Shown here: in pieces, positions 7,379 through 14,392 of the stretch
Layout of the letters: every line of letters begins with the position of its first letter
How positions within the stretch are numbered: position 1 is the stretch's first letter
Assembly (NCBI GenBank): GCA_030043455.1
Contig: JASHXQ010000058.1
Location: 1-15,766 of the forward strand
DNA: 15,766 bases
Direction: 5' to 3'
Source of the DNA: Nitrososphaerales archaeon
GTDB taxonomy: Archaea > Thermoproteota > Nitrososphaeria > Nitrososphaerales > CADDZS01
Program-made: the position numbers and the translations under genes
Notes under the pieces: model-generated
What the model was told of the DNA's origin: nothing
The model's database searches: none
Seen by the model: only the letters and a program-made list of their open reading frames with translations

Positions 7379-7386
7379 ATATATAG
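7379..7386 (-). promoter_or_regulatory. TATA box for the V4R-like sensor gene
   Basis: The minus strand reads CTATATATCG across this site, one of the clearest TATA boxes in the window. It predicts transcription starting near 7357, about 22 bases before the TTG at 7335, so the sensor gene need not depend on read-through from the Gfo gene. Confidence 0.5.
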
Positions 7387-7399
7387 ACGCCTCTCGTTA

Positions 7400-7438
7400 G
7401 GGAGGTGGGAATCTCCCGAAACTCGTGGATGAGGAGTT
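7400..7438. other. Two small stem-loops after the Gfo gene
   Basis: GGGAG (7400-7404) pairs with CTCCC (7413-7417), and AACTC (7420-7424) pairs with GAGTT (7434-7438), each around a loop of eight or nine bases. They lie between the Gfo stop and the sensor promoter, and could separate the two transcripts. There is no adjacent oligo-T in the minus direction, so a terminator role is weakly supported. Confidence 0.2.
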
Positions 7439-7450
7439 CTGATTTCGAAT

Positions 7451-8461
7451 CTACATTTTCACTGGAGCGTGTCGCTTGACAGATTCTGCGCAGGCAAGGC
7501 CGATTTCCACTCCCTTCTTCCCATCTTCCCCCGAGACTTTAGGCGATCTGCCGGAGATTATACAATCGGCGAAATCGACCAGCTCATCCCGGTACGCCTG
7601 GGCGAATCTCTGCTGGAAGGTCATCGGCAGATCTTCAGTCAAGGTATCGCTCCGCAAAATTCTCGCTGGGGAGTTCTCACCCATCCCCACGAAGGCTGCA
7701 CTCTTTGTTCCAAAAATCTCAGCCCGGACATCGTAACCGTAAATGGTCCACTGGCAGGAATCCACGTGAGCTAGGGCACCGTTGCTCATCCTCAACGTCA
7801 CAAGCACAGTGTCCCAAGCGCCTAAAGGCTTGAAATGATCGAAAACGATGTTGGTAGCTTCCGCGTAGACCTCCGTAACCTCCGCCTTGGATAGAAACCT
7901 GATCGCATCAAAATCGTGGCTAGAGGTGTCGAGCCAGATCCCCCCACCCAATTTAGGATCAATAGACCAGCCCTGAGGGTTGGAGGGTGGATCGCGTGTG
8001 GCAGAGTTGATGATCATAATCTTTCCGAGATCGCCGGCAACCACGGCTTTTTCCACTCTCACAAATCCGTAATCAAACCGACGCTGATAACCCACTTGGA
8101 GCTTGACGCCGGCTTTTTTCGCTTCCGAAATCATCATTTCACACTCGTCCGCCGTCAGGCTCATTGGTTTCTCGACGAAGACGTGCTTCCCTTTCTTTGC
8201 TGCTGCCGGCACCATCTCCTTCTTGAGGAAAGTAGGCGCGGCGATAGCTACTGCCTCGATCTCCGGGTCATCCAGCATTTCCTTGTAATCCGCGTAGACC
8301 TTGTCGACTCCAAGCTTGGTTGCCACATCTTTAGCTGCGACGACATAAGAATCAGCAATCGCGACCAGCGAAGCGTTATGAATATTCCACGCCAGATTCT
8401 CAGCGTGCAACCTCCCGATCGCGCCCACACCAATTATTCCAAATTTCACTTTTCTTTGCAA
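7451..8461 (-). CDS. Gfo/Idh/MocA dehydrogenase, inositol 2-dehydrogenase-like
   Basis: This 336-residue protein is an NAD(P)-dependent sugar or polyol dehydrogenase. The N-terminal Rossmann fold has GIIGVGAIGRLHAENL (about residues 8-23). VFVEKPMSLT carries the family EKP motif with Lys98. The catalytic region GGGIWLDTSSHDFDAIRFL contains Asp178 and His182, matching in position and spacing Lys97, Asp172 and His176 of Bacillus subtilis inositol dehydrogenase. QVGYQRRFD is also typical. The length is normal. The start is TTG at 8461; a GTG four codons on would serve equally. A minus-strand GAGGAG at 8475-8480 may assist initiation. It is divergent from the MMSDH-type gene, a pairing that recalls IolG and IolA of inositol catabolism, but other inositol genes are absent. 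Substrate specificity cannot be fixed from sequence; other Gfo/Idh sugars are possible. Confidence 0.88.
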   Translation of the reverse strand: MQRKVKFGIIGVGAIGRLHAENLAWNIHNASLVAIADSYVVAAKDVATKLGVDKVYADYKEMLDDPEIEAVAIAAPTFLKKEMVPAAAKKGKHVFVEKPMSLTADECEMMISEAKKAGVKLQVGYQRRFDYGFVRVEKAVVAGDLGKIMIINSATRDPPSNPQGWSIDPKLGGGIWLDTSSHDFDAIRFLSKAEVTEVYAEATNIVFDHFKPLGAWDTVLVTLRMSNGALAHVDSCQWTIYGYDVRAEIFGTKSAAFVGMGENSPARILRSDTLTEDLPMTFQQRFAQAYRDELVDFADCIISGRSPKVSGEDGKKGVEIGLACAESVKRHAPVKM

Positions 8462-8485
8462 AATTCTCTTCTAACTCCTCTCTGG

Positions 8486-8500
8486 GATTTCTTCGAAATC
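8486..8500. promoter_or_regulatory. Inverted repeat in the divergent Gfo/MMSDH promoter region
   Basis: GATTTC (8486-8491) and GAAATC (8495-8500) are perfect inverted arms around TTC. The element lies where transcription of the Gfo gene is expected to start, given the TATA-like box at 8509-8518. A regulator bound here would block that promoter. It shares the half-site CGAAAT with the second repeat at 8535-8545. Operator function is inferred. Confidence 0.35.
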
Positions 8501-8508
8501 TGACGTTT

Positions 8509-8518
8509 GATTTTAAGC
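8509..8518 (-). promoter_or_regulatory. TATA-like box for the Gfo gene
   Basis: The minus strand reads GCTTAAAATC, predicting transcription from about 8488 and a leader of roughly 27 bases that would include the GAGGAG at 8475-8480. A direct repeat TTTAAG-CC-TTTAAG (8512-8525 on the plus strand) overlaps it, so the exact box could be either copy. Confidence 0.4.
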
Positions 8519-8534
8519 CTTTAAGAATTACAAG

Positions 8535-8545
8535 CGAAATTTTCG
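8535..8545. promoter_or_regulatory. Second short palindrome between the divergent genes
   Basis: CGAAA (8535-8539), T, TTTCG (8541-8545) is a perfect inverted repeat with a one-base centre. It lies upstream of both candidate TATA boxes of the divergent pair, a position compatible with activation or cooperative repression with the repeat at 8486-8500. It is short, so chance occurrence is possible. Confidence 0.25.
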
Positions 8546-8586
8546 TCTCGAACTATTTTCTTCAGGACCAGCTGTCTGCCCCAGAT

Positions 8587-8595
8587 CATAAATAC
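8587..8595 (+). promoter_or_regulatory. TATA-like box for the MMSDH-RidA genes
   Basis: CATAAATAC is centred about 36 bp upstream of the ATG at 8627, predicting transcription from about 8617 and a leader of about ten bases. The same core, CATAAAT, occurs before the redoxin gene at 12737. Confidence 0.5.
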
Positions 8596-8626
8596 CGGGA
8601 GTCGAGATCCACCACCGGATTAAAAG

Positions 8627-10117
8627 ATGGCTCAGACCGCGGAAGAAATGATTCGAGAAAAAAAGCCCTTCATGCTGAAAATTTTGATCAACGGCGAGTG
8701 GAAGGACAGCAAATCAGAGGAATCCCATCCTTCCTATAACCCCTCCACGGGGGAAGTGATCGCCCACGTTCCCTACGTTTCTGCAGAGGAAGTTCATGAG
8801 GCCCTCAGTGCGGCAGACGCAGCTTTTCCCAAGTGGAGCAACCTCCCGATTACCGAGCGCGTGAAGTACCTCTTCCGATTGAAGGAAGCGTTCGACCGCC
8901 ATCACGAAGAGCTTGCGCAGGTAAATTCGATCAACCACGGAAAGACCATTGTTGAGAGCCGGGGGGATGTTCGGAGAGCTCTAGACAACATCGAGTCTGC
9001 AATCGCTGTGGCTCACACTCTCTCCAAGGGAGAGACCCTGGATCAAATCGCTACGGATGTAGACGAAAGCATGGTGAAGGAGCCTCTCGGTCCCTTCGGC
9101 ATTATCTGCCCGTTCAATTTTCCTCTCATGATTCCTTTCTGGTTCATACCGTACGCCCTAGTTCTTGGAGATACACTCGTCGTTAAGCCAAGTGAGATCA
9201 CTCCTGTACCAATGGATGTCGCAGCGGAAATAATCCAAAAGGAAGTGAAGTTTCCACCGGGTGTTTTGAATATCATCCACGGAGGCCGGGAAACTTCGGA
9301 AGCTCTTATTTCTCATGAAGCTACTCAAGGAGTTGCGTTCGTCGGTTCCACCCCGGTGGCAAAACAGGTCTACAAGCTCGCCGGTGAGCATGGCAAGCGC
9401 GCTCTGGTCAATGGAGGAGCCAAAAATCCCATAGTGGTAATGCCGGACGCTGATCTGAATTCTACGATCCCCGCAGTCGTTGCATCTTTCTTTGGGAACG
9501 CGGGACAGAGATGTCTCGCCGGAGCCAATCTTGTTACCGTTGGAGATATACACGACAAAGTACTTTCAAAGTTCATGAGCGCATCTTCCGAGCTAAAGAT
9601 CGGGCCTGCAATGAATGAGAAGACAGATATGGGACCGGTTGTGTCCAAGAATGCGAAGGAAAGAATTTCGTCCAATATTGTTCAGGGAATAGAGGATGGC
9701 GCAAAACCGATGATGGATGGGAGATCGGTTAGGTTGGCAGAGTTCCCAGATGGGTATTACCTGGGGCCCACGATTTTCGACGAGGTAACTGACGACATGC
9801 GCCTCTCGCGCAATGAAATTTTTGGTCCGGTGGCGAGCACTATCACAGAGAGCAACCTAGACGACGCGATTGAGTTCATCAACACCAACACCAAGTTCGG
9901 CAACATGGCGAGCATCTTTACGACAAATGGACGCGCCGCTAGGGAATTCCGGCGGAGGATCAACGCTGGAAATATCGGAATCAATATCGGCGTCGCAGCT
10001 CCCGCGGGGAACTTTCCCTTTGGTGGCAGACGGGAATCCTTCTATGGCATTCTGCATGCACAGATCGATACAGTAGAATTTTTCACAGACAAAAAAGTCA
10101 TCATCTCTCGCTGGTAG
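8627..10117 (+). CDS. CoA-acylating methylmalonate/malonate-semialdehyde dehydrogenase-type ALDH
   Basis: This is a 496-residue aldehyde dehydrogenase. Family features include Asn164 in CPFNFP, Lys187 in VVKPSE, the glycine motif VAFVGSTPVAKQ (about 236-247) and the catalytic Cys296 in AGQRCLAG. NGGAKNPIVVMPDAD (262-276) replaces the general-base Glu region (ELGGK) of ordinary ALDHs, and the end FPFGGRRESFYG...FFTDKK is characteristic of methylmalonate-semialdehyde dehydrogenases (MmsA/IolA). Such enzymes oxidise malonate or methylmalonate semialdehyde with NAD and CoA, releasing CO2 and acetyl- or propionyl-CoA, in valine, thymine, beta-alanine or inositol breakdown. The start is ATG, ten bases after the predicted transcription start. 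RidA follows 42 bases downstream, probably co-transcribed. It is divergent from an inositol-dehydrogenase-like gene. The family is secure; which pathway it serves is open. Confidence 0.9.
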   Translation: MAQTAEEMIREKKPFMLKILINGEWKDSKSEESHPSYNPSTGEVIAHVPYVSAEEVHEALSAADAAFPKWSNLPITERVKYLFRLKEAFDRHHEELAQVNSINHGKTIVESRGDVRRALDNIESAIAVAHTLSKGETLDQIATDVDESMVKEPLGPFGIICPFNFPLMIPFWFIPYALVLGDTLVVKPSEITPVPMDVAAEIIQKEVKFPPGVLNIIHGGRETSEALISHEATQGVAFVGSTPVAKQVYKLAGEHGKRALVNGGAKNPIVVMPDADLNSTIPAVVASFFGNAGQRCLAGANLVTVGDIHDKVLSKFMSASSELKIGPAMNEKTDMGPVVSKNAKERISSNIVQGIEDGAKPMMDGRSVRLAEFPDGYYLGPTIFDEVTDDMRLSRNEIFGPVASTITESNLDDAIEFINTNTKFGNMASIFTTNGRAAREFRRRINAGNIGINIGVAAPAGNFPFGGRRESFYGILHAQIDTVEFFTDKKVIISRW

Positions 10118-10159
10118 AAAGCTTATCTGTAGTCTCTCCAGATTTGCGGTGGACGAGAC

Positions 10160-10546
10160 ATGACCAAGAAAGTAATTGAAGTTCCGAATGCCCCCAAGCC
10201 TGTGGGACCATATTCCCCTGCTATTCAAGTGGGAGATCTGGTTTTCTGTTCAGGACAGGGAGCGGTGGATCCCTCCAACGGCAAGTGGGTAGGCGAAGGA
10301 GACATTAAGGCGCAGACCAAACGCGTTCTGGAAAACCTACAGATCGTTCTAAAGGCTGCAGGCTTGTCTATGGATGATGTAGCAAAATGTACCGTATTTC
10401 TGAAAAAGGCTGCGGATTTTCAGGGGATGAACGAGATTTACAAGACTTTTTTTCCTCAGAATCCTCCGGCGCGAAGTACTATAGTCACCGATCTCCTATT
10501 TCCGCAAATGCTTGTGGAAATAGAAGCGGTCGCGCGAATCAAGTAG
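10160..10546 (+). CDS. ridA: RidA (YjgF/YER057c/UK114) family enamine/imine deaminase
   Basis: This 128-residue protein has the standard RidA length. It hydrolyses reactive 2-enamines and imines, made by PLP enzymes or amino-acid oxidases, to 2-keto acids and ammonia. The N-terminal PVGPYSPAIQVGDLVFCSGQ (about residues 14-33), Arg105 in PPARST and Glu120 in MLVEIEAVA fall at the same residue numbers as the catalytic Arg105 and Glu120 of Escherichia coli RidA, so it is expected to be active. It works as a cytoplasmic trimer. The start is ATG, with GGTGGA about eight bases upstream. Placement after the semialdehyde dehydrogenase and near a DAO-family oxidase suggests it detoxifies imines made in the same catabolism. 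That link is inferred; a general housekeeping role is equally possible. Confidence 0.93.
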   Translation: MTKKVIEVPNAPKPVGPYSPAIQVGDLVFCSGQGAVDPSNGKWVGEGDIKAQTKRVLENLQIVLKAAGLSMDDVAKCTVFLKKAADFQGMNEIYKTFFPQNPPARSTIVTDLLFPQMLVEIEAVARIK

Positions 10547-10561
10547 CTCTCTAGATAGGTG

Positions 10562-10586
10562 AGGTTAGCTTTCCGATCTAACTTTT
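10562..10586 (+). terminator. Weak stem-loop with T-run after ridA
   Basis: AGGTTAG (10562-10568) can pair with CTAACTT (10578-10584), with one G-U pair and a nine-base loop, and the T-run 10583-10586 follows. It lies in the 31-base gap between the convergent ridA and ADC-family genes and overlaps the latter's stop codon. Confidence 0.3.
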
Positions 10587-11375
10587 CACATTTTGTTGGA
10601 GAACTTTGGATCCGTAGTTGGTAAATCCAAACTGATACGCCAGCCCGTAAAGTGGCGTCACCGAGCCAATCTTCGCAATCTCTTCGTTGGGGGAATCGAA
10701 GAATTGCACTTGTCCACTACCGTACCACATTTCCTCGCCTAGCTGACTATTCCCCTTCTGAATTTCTACAAGCTCATTGATCCTTTTTTGTCCTTCCATG
10801 TTCGCCGGGAAATATCGAAGCGCGTACACCGAAGGAGCAGACATAAGATCCTGGGAGACGCCTTTACGAGTAATATCCAAGCTAATTGAAAGAATGCGAG
10901 AACCGTGGCGCGCACAATATCCGGAAAGTTTCGTGCCAGGGGCATAATACTGCACTTTCGGAATGTATTTGTGAAGCCTCGTCATGTGTATGTCGTCAGC
11001 CAGTTTTTTTGCATAGCCTAACGACCAACCTCTAACAAGCGACCAGTCGCGGTCTACCCACATGAAGGGATAGAAAATTCCGGGATTTCCGTTGTAGGTG
11101 CACCTCACTCCAACAGCTGCTTCGTGGTAGGTCGCCTGAGCGGGATCTTCGTAGGGAGCATTCAGATCGTTTTCGCTTACCGTGCAGACAAAATCGCTAA
11201 CGTAAGCTACACCTGCGCCATCTACCACTTTGAGGGGCTCGGGAAGGAAACACTGCAACTTATCCGGTTCAGCTTTGAAATAGATCGAGATGAAATCAGC
11301 TCCATAATGATACGGGGGAGCTCCCACCACCGAAGATCTTCCCGAGGGAGTGATGAAGTGAAAATACGAGTCCAT
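10578..11375 (-). CDS. Acetoacetate decarboxylase (ADC) family protein
   Basis: This 265-residue protein resembles the acetoacetate-decarboxylase-like family. The N-terminus (PSGRSSVVGAPPYHYGADF, then IYFKAEPDKLQCFLPEPL) and TYHEAAVGVRCTYNG are typical of the fold. GYAKKLADD holds Lys123 and Lys124; in true ADC one of an adjacent Lys pair forms the Schiff base with the keto acid. The usual GRExxGxPKK pattern is altered here to RGWSLGYAKK, so the GRE part and the proline are lost. Activity may be decarboxylation, or an aldolase or dehydratase-like reaction, as in divergent members. An in-frame ATG at 11411 would add 12 residues (MIINAGLRVALL). The later ATG is chosen because a TATA-like region near 11419-11428 predicts transcription from about 11400. 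It is convergent with ridA. Substrate unknown. Confidence 0.8.
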   Translation of the reverse strand: MDSYFHFITPSGRSSVVGAPPYHYGADFISIYFKAEPDKLQCFLPEPLKVVDGAGVAYVSDFVCTVSENDLNAPYEDPAQATYHEAAVGVRCTYNGNPGIFYPFMWVDRDWSLVRGWSLGYAKKLADDIHMTRLHKYIPKVQYYAPGTKLSGYCARHGSRILSISLDITRKGVSQDLMSAPSVYALRYFPANMEGQKRINELVEIQKGNSQLGEEMWYGSGQVQFFDSPNEEIAKIGSVTPLYGLAYQFGFTNYGSKVLQQNVKS

Positions 11376-11418
11376 TAGTAGGGCGACGCGTAGACCGGCG
11401 TTAATAATCATTCTTAAC

Positions 11419-11428
11419 GAATTCTAAA
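11419..11428 (-). promoter_or_regulatory. Possible TATA-like box for the ADC-family gene
   Basis: The minus strand reads GTTTAGAATT, predicting transcription from about 11400, between the two candidate ATG codons at 11411 and 11375. It therefore favours the ATG at 11375. The match is moderate, and GTTAAGAAT a few bases nearer the gene is an alternative. Confidence 0.3.
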
Positions 11429-11506
11429 CGCGAGTTCACAAGATCGCATGACTGAATTAGGGCATGTTTGACGAGAATTGATTCTTAATAGTTCCAAGGA
11501 AAAACG

Positions 11507-11515
11507 CTATTTATC
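11507..11515 (+). promoter_or_regulatory. TATA-like box for the Zn-alcohol dehydrogenase gene
   Basis: CTATTTATC is centred 23 bp upstream of the ATG at 11534, which fits a leaderless transcript. A second box, TTCTTAATAG at 11482-11491, would instead give a leader of about 20 bases. Confidence 0.5.
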
Positions 11516-11533
11516 GAAGGGAATGCGACAGGA

Positions 11534-12709
11534 ATGAAAAGTCGTTTGGATCAAACTACAACCTCTCGAGCAGCGGTCATGAAAACTCCCGGTAGCTTGG
11601 AAATTCGTTCCTTTCCTATTCCCAAAACTAAATCTGATACCGCTCTCTTGCGAATCTCCCTCTGTGGGATCTGCGGAACAGACAAGCACATTTACAAGAA
11701 CGAATCCAAGTCTCATTATTTAGGGCTCCCAACGAAATTCCCCATCATTCCGGGACACGAGATCGTCGGAACTTTGGAAGAGCTCGGAGAGACGGCGAAA
11801 CAGATGATGGGTTTGGATCCAGCGGATGGCATCGAAGAGGGATCTCGAGTCGTGCCCATCGTGGATCTTCGATGTGGGAATTGCTGGGCCTGTCGCAATT
11901 TTCCCGGATGGCCGGTTTGCGAAAGGGGTGAGACCTATGGCTGGGGCATTTCTTCGAAAGATCCTCCATACCTATTTGGAGGCTTTTCGGAATTCATGTA
12001 TCTTCTGCCTAATACGAAACTGGTCAGAGTTCCAGACGATCTTCCAGACAGGATCGCTGTTTATGGGGAAGTCTTAGCTGTAGGGATAACCACGATGCAG
12101 AGAGTTCTTCATCCCACACAGCTCTATGGCGAAGGTACGCCTATTGCTGGTGATGTGGTTATTCAGGGAAGTGGACCTCTAGCTCTTGCACATATCATCG
12201 CTGCCAAAGTGACGGGGGCTAACAGGATCGTCGTGGTAGGCAAGCCAAAATACCGAACTGAATACTTGAAGGAAAAATTCGGTCTTGATGAGGTACTGAA
12301 CGTGGATGAAACAACATTTGAGGAAAGGAACAAGGAAGTAATGGACATTCTTGGTGGGAAGGGTGCAGATCTTGTAATCGAGTGCACTGGCTATCCGGAG
12401 GTTGTCGAAGAGGGACTCACGTACGTCAAGCCTTTTGGTACGTATGCGATCGCCGGCATCTATACAGATTTAGGGCGAAGCTCTACCATTAACGTGCAAA
12501 AATTGATTTCAGGAAAATACGCGACAGTTGTGGGAGTTCCTGGGCAGACTGAAGCTTCGTACAGGTCGGCTCTCAAAGTACTTTCCAAATACAGATCGGT
12601 CTTGCCTCTTGATGAAATAGTGTCGCACACCTTCCCGTTGGCTCAGATTGACAGGGCCTTCGAGAAAGCCCTCTCCGAAGAGAGCATGAAGGTTGCAGTG
12701 GGTGGTTAG
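11534..12709 (+). CDS. Zinc-dependent medium-chain alcohol/polyol dehydrogenase
   Basis: This 391-residue protein is a medium-chain dehydrogenase/reductase with both zinc sites. The catalytic zinc ligands are Cys47 in CGICGTDKH and His75 with Glu76 in IIPGHEIVG. The structural zinc ligands are Cys114, Cys117, Cys120 and Cys129 in the span CGNCWACRNFPGWPVC. The cofactor motif VVIQGSGPLALAHI (about residues 168-181) has Ala in place of the third Gly of the usual GxGxxG, and VECTGYPE-like VIECTGYPE follows near 287. Oxidation of a secondary alcohol, polyol or sugar-derived alcohol with NAD(P) is likely; substrate not assigned. The ATG has no Shine-Dalgarno sequence but lies 23 bp after a TATA-like box. 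It stands alone as a transcription unit, with a separate promoter before the next gene. Confidence 0.9.
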   Translation: MKSRLDQTTTSRAAVMKTPGSLEIRSFPIPKTKSDTALLRISLCGICGTDKHIYKNESKSHYLGLPTKFPIIPGHEIVGTLEELGETAKQMMGLDPADGIEEGSRVVPIVDLRCGNCWACRNFPGWPVCERGETYGWGISSKDPPYLFGGFSEFMYLLPNTKLVRVPDDLPDRIAVYGEVLAVGITTMQRVLHPTQLYGEGTPIAGDVVIQGSGPLALAHIIAAKVTGANRIVVVGKPKYRTEYLKEKFGLDEVLNVDETTFEERNKEVMDILGGKGADLVIECTGYPEVVEEGLTYVKPFGTYAIAGIYTDLGRSSTINVQKLISGKYATVVGVPGQTEASYRSALKVLSKYRSVLPLDEIVSHTFPLAQIDRAFEKALSEESMKVAVGG

Positions 12710-12736
12710 CCAGTATTTACCCTGTATGCGACAAAC

Positions 12737-12744
12737 CATAAATC
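12737..12744 (+). promoter_or_regulatory. TATA-like box for the redoxin-LLM-VOC genes
   Basis: CATAAATC is centred about 28 bp upstream of the ATG at 12769, a textbook distance for a leaderless archaeal mRNA. It is nearly the same as the box before the MMSDH-type gene. Confidence 0.55.
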
Positions 12745-12768
12745 AATTCGAGACTCTCCAATTCCTTC

Positions 12769-13305
12769 ATGCTCGAATTAGGAAAGCCCGCACCGAATTT
12801 TGAAAATTTGGAAGCTACCGATGGCAAGTCGTACTCACTGAGTACCTTTGAGAAAAATCCCGTTCTCGTCGTAATTTTCTCCTGCAATCACTGTCCTTAT
12901 GTCGTGGCTTACGAAGACCGGATGGTGGCCATCCAGAAAGATTATGCCGCCAAGGGTGTACAACTAGTCGCGATCAACTCTAACGATGACAAGGCGTACC
13001 CCGAAGATAGCTTCCCCAACATGGTAAAAAGGGCGAAGCACAAGAATTTCAATTTCGTGTACGCGAGGGATGCCGATCAGAGCGTGGTGGATGCATACGG
13101 GGCCGTCTGCACTCCACACGTATTTGCTTTCGGTCCGGACCGCAAGCTCGCTTACCGGGGAAGGATTGACGATTCCAAAGAACCGGCCAGAATAACCAGC
13201 AATGATTTGAGAAACGCGATCGATGATCTCCTTTTCGGAGAGAAGGTTAGGGTTCCGGATACTCGGCCTTTCGGCTGCAGTATAAAGCTCATCAGCTCTA
13301 TGTAG
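12769..13305 (+). CDS. Thioredoxin-fold redoxin (AhpC/TSA-like) with CNHC active site
   Basis: This 178-residue cytoplasmic protein belongs to the thioredoxin/peroxiredoxin-like group with the signature SCNHCPYVVAYED. The redox pair is Cys39 and Cys42, followed in the family by Pro-Tyr-Val. The cis-proline is Pro116 in AVCTPHVFAF, preceded by Cys114, and the C-terminal RPFGCSIK contains Cys170, another family hallmark. It probably reduces disulfides or peroxides, or transfers thiol electrons; the physiological partner is unknown. Start is an ATG with essentially no leader, given the TATA-like box 28 bp upstream. The LLM oxidoreductase gene begins 35 bases after the stop and is probably on the same transcript. 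No signal peptide is present, so it is not a typical exported disulfide catalyst. Confidence 0.9.
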   Translation: MLELGKPAPNFENLEATDGKSYSLSTFEKNPVLVVIFSCNHCPYVVAYEDRMVAIQKDYAAKGVQLVAINSNDDKAYPEDSFPNMVKRAKHKNFNFVYARDADQSVVDAYGAVCTPHVFAFGPDRKLAYRGRIDDSKEPARITSNDLRNAIDDLLFGEKVRVPDTRPFGCSIKLISSM

Positions 13306-13340
13306 GCTTCCCCCGAGAAAATTACAAAGGATTTGGAATT

Positions 13341-14381
13341 TTGAGGCTGGGGGCTATCATCGACGACATCTCGCCTTCTGACTCTCTTGAGAGGGGAATC
13401 AAGGCTGAAAAGCTGGGTTTTGATTCGCTGTGGTTTTCAGATCACCTCATGGATACGGGCGGAATTCGAGTTGACCCTTGGACAACAATGGGTGCGATTG
13501 CGTCCAGAACAAACAAAATCGAAATGTGCGCCGCTGTTAGCGATGTGCAACGGATCCATCCGGCAAAGATGGCCCACATGATGGCGACCCTAGCCGATCT
13601 GAGCCACGGTAGAACTTTATTTGGAGTTGGAGCAGGAGAAGCGATGAACATCCTTCCCTTTGGTATGGAGTTCGACAAACCCGGAGAAAGAGTGGAACGG
13701 CTGGGTGAAGCTGTGCAGGTAGCGAAGCTTCTCTGGTCTTCGAGCTCTAGGAAACCAGTTTCCTTCAGTGGGAAGTATTTTACTTTGAAAGATGCATGGC
13801 TGGATATTCCCATAAGCACCGGTTCTCCCAGAGTAATAGTGGGAGCTCTTGGAGGGAAACGAGCCTTGGAAGTTGCGGGGAAGTACGCAGATGGCTGGGT
13901 ATCCTGGTTGAACAGCCCTGAGACTTTCCGGACAAAACTCGATATTGCGAAGAGCGCTGGGCGGGCCGCTGGTAGAGATGATAAAACTATTCAGGGATTT
14001 AGGGCGTGCGTATGGGTGTACACCGCCTTGACCGAAGATCAAAATCAAATTCGGAAAGCTCTGAACCGTGCCAAGCGGGGATTGCTAGCGGAAAGCCAGA
14101 CTTTGAAAATGATGGGCTTCATCCGTCCAGAAGGGCTCGGGAAAACCTACCAAAACATGCTGGTCTCCGATGAAGGTGCAAAGAGTATCCCGAGTATCCA
14201 AGACACGGTGCCTGATAAGTTCGTCACTCAGATCGTGGCTGCAGGAAGTCCTTCGCAGATCATTGAGCGGATCGAAGAATTCAGGAAGGCGGGGGCAACT
14301 GATGCCATGATCCACTTCGTCGGCGATGACAAAAATCAGATCGAAAGTTTCTCAGAAAAAGTGCTACCTCATTTCAAGTAA
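13341..14381 (+). CDS. LLM-class (luciferase-like) F420- or flavin-dependent oxidoreductase
   Basis: This 346-residue protein is a bacterial-luciferase-like TIM-barrel oxidoreductase. Visible family features are the N-terminal strand MRLGAIIDDI, KLGFDSLWFSDHL (about residues 24-36), the middle motif TLFGVGAGEAMNILPFG (92-108) with ERLGEAVQVAKLLW (119-132), and PRVIVGALGGKRALEVAGKYADGWV (163-187). In archaea such proteins usually use coenzyme F420 (Mer, Adf and relatives); FMN cannot be excluded. It transfers hydride to or from an unknown substrate; I would not call it methylene-H4MPT reductase. The start is TTG directly at the first conserved strand, and no alternative ATG fits. It lies 35 bases after the redoxin gene and 11 bases before the VOC gene, giving a probable three-gene operon. 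Confidence 0.88.
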   Translation: MRLGAIIDDISPSDSLERGIKAEKLGFDSLWFSDHLMDTGGIRVDPWTTMGAIASRTNKIEMCAAVSDVQRIHPAKMAHMMATLADLSHGRTLFGVGAGEAMNILPFGMEFDKPGERVERLGEAVQVAKLLWSSSSRKPVSFSGKYFTLKDAWLDIPISTGSPRVIVGALGGKRALEVAGKYADGWVSWLNSPETFRTKLDIAKSAGRAAGRDDKTIQGFRACVWVYTALTEDQNQIRKALNRAKRGLLAESQTLKMMGFIRPEGLGKTYQNMLVSDEGAKSIPSIQDTVPDKFVTQIVAAGSPSQIIERIEEFRKAGATDAMIHFVGDDKNQIESFSEKVLPHFK

Positions 14382-14392
14382 GGGTTGGATGT

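Noticed and set aside
6778..7386. 202-residue plus-strand open frame
   Set aside because: It is antisense to the V4R-like sensor gene, which shows coherent strand-helix patterning and its own promoter.
7916..8503. 195-residue plus-strand open frame
   Set aside because: It lies opposite the Gfo/Idh/MocA gene, which has clear catalytic motifs; the product is Cys/His/Arg-rich with no recognisable domain.
10125..10143. ATCTG-N9-CAGAT inverted repeat between the MMSDH-type gene and ridA
   Set aside because: Only five paired bases, no following T-run, and the two genes are likely co-transcribed; not convincing as a terminator or operator.
13617..14048. 143-residue minus-strand open frame
   Set aside because: It is antisense to the LLM oxidoreductase gene with its conserved motifs.
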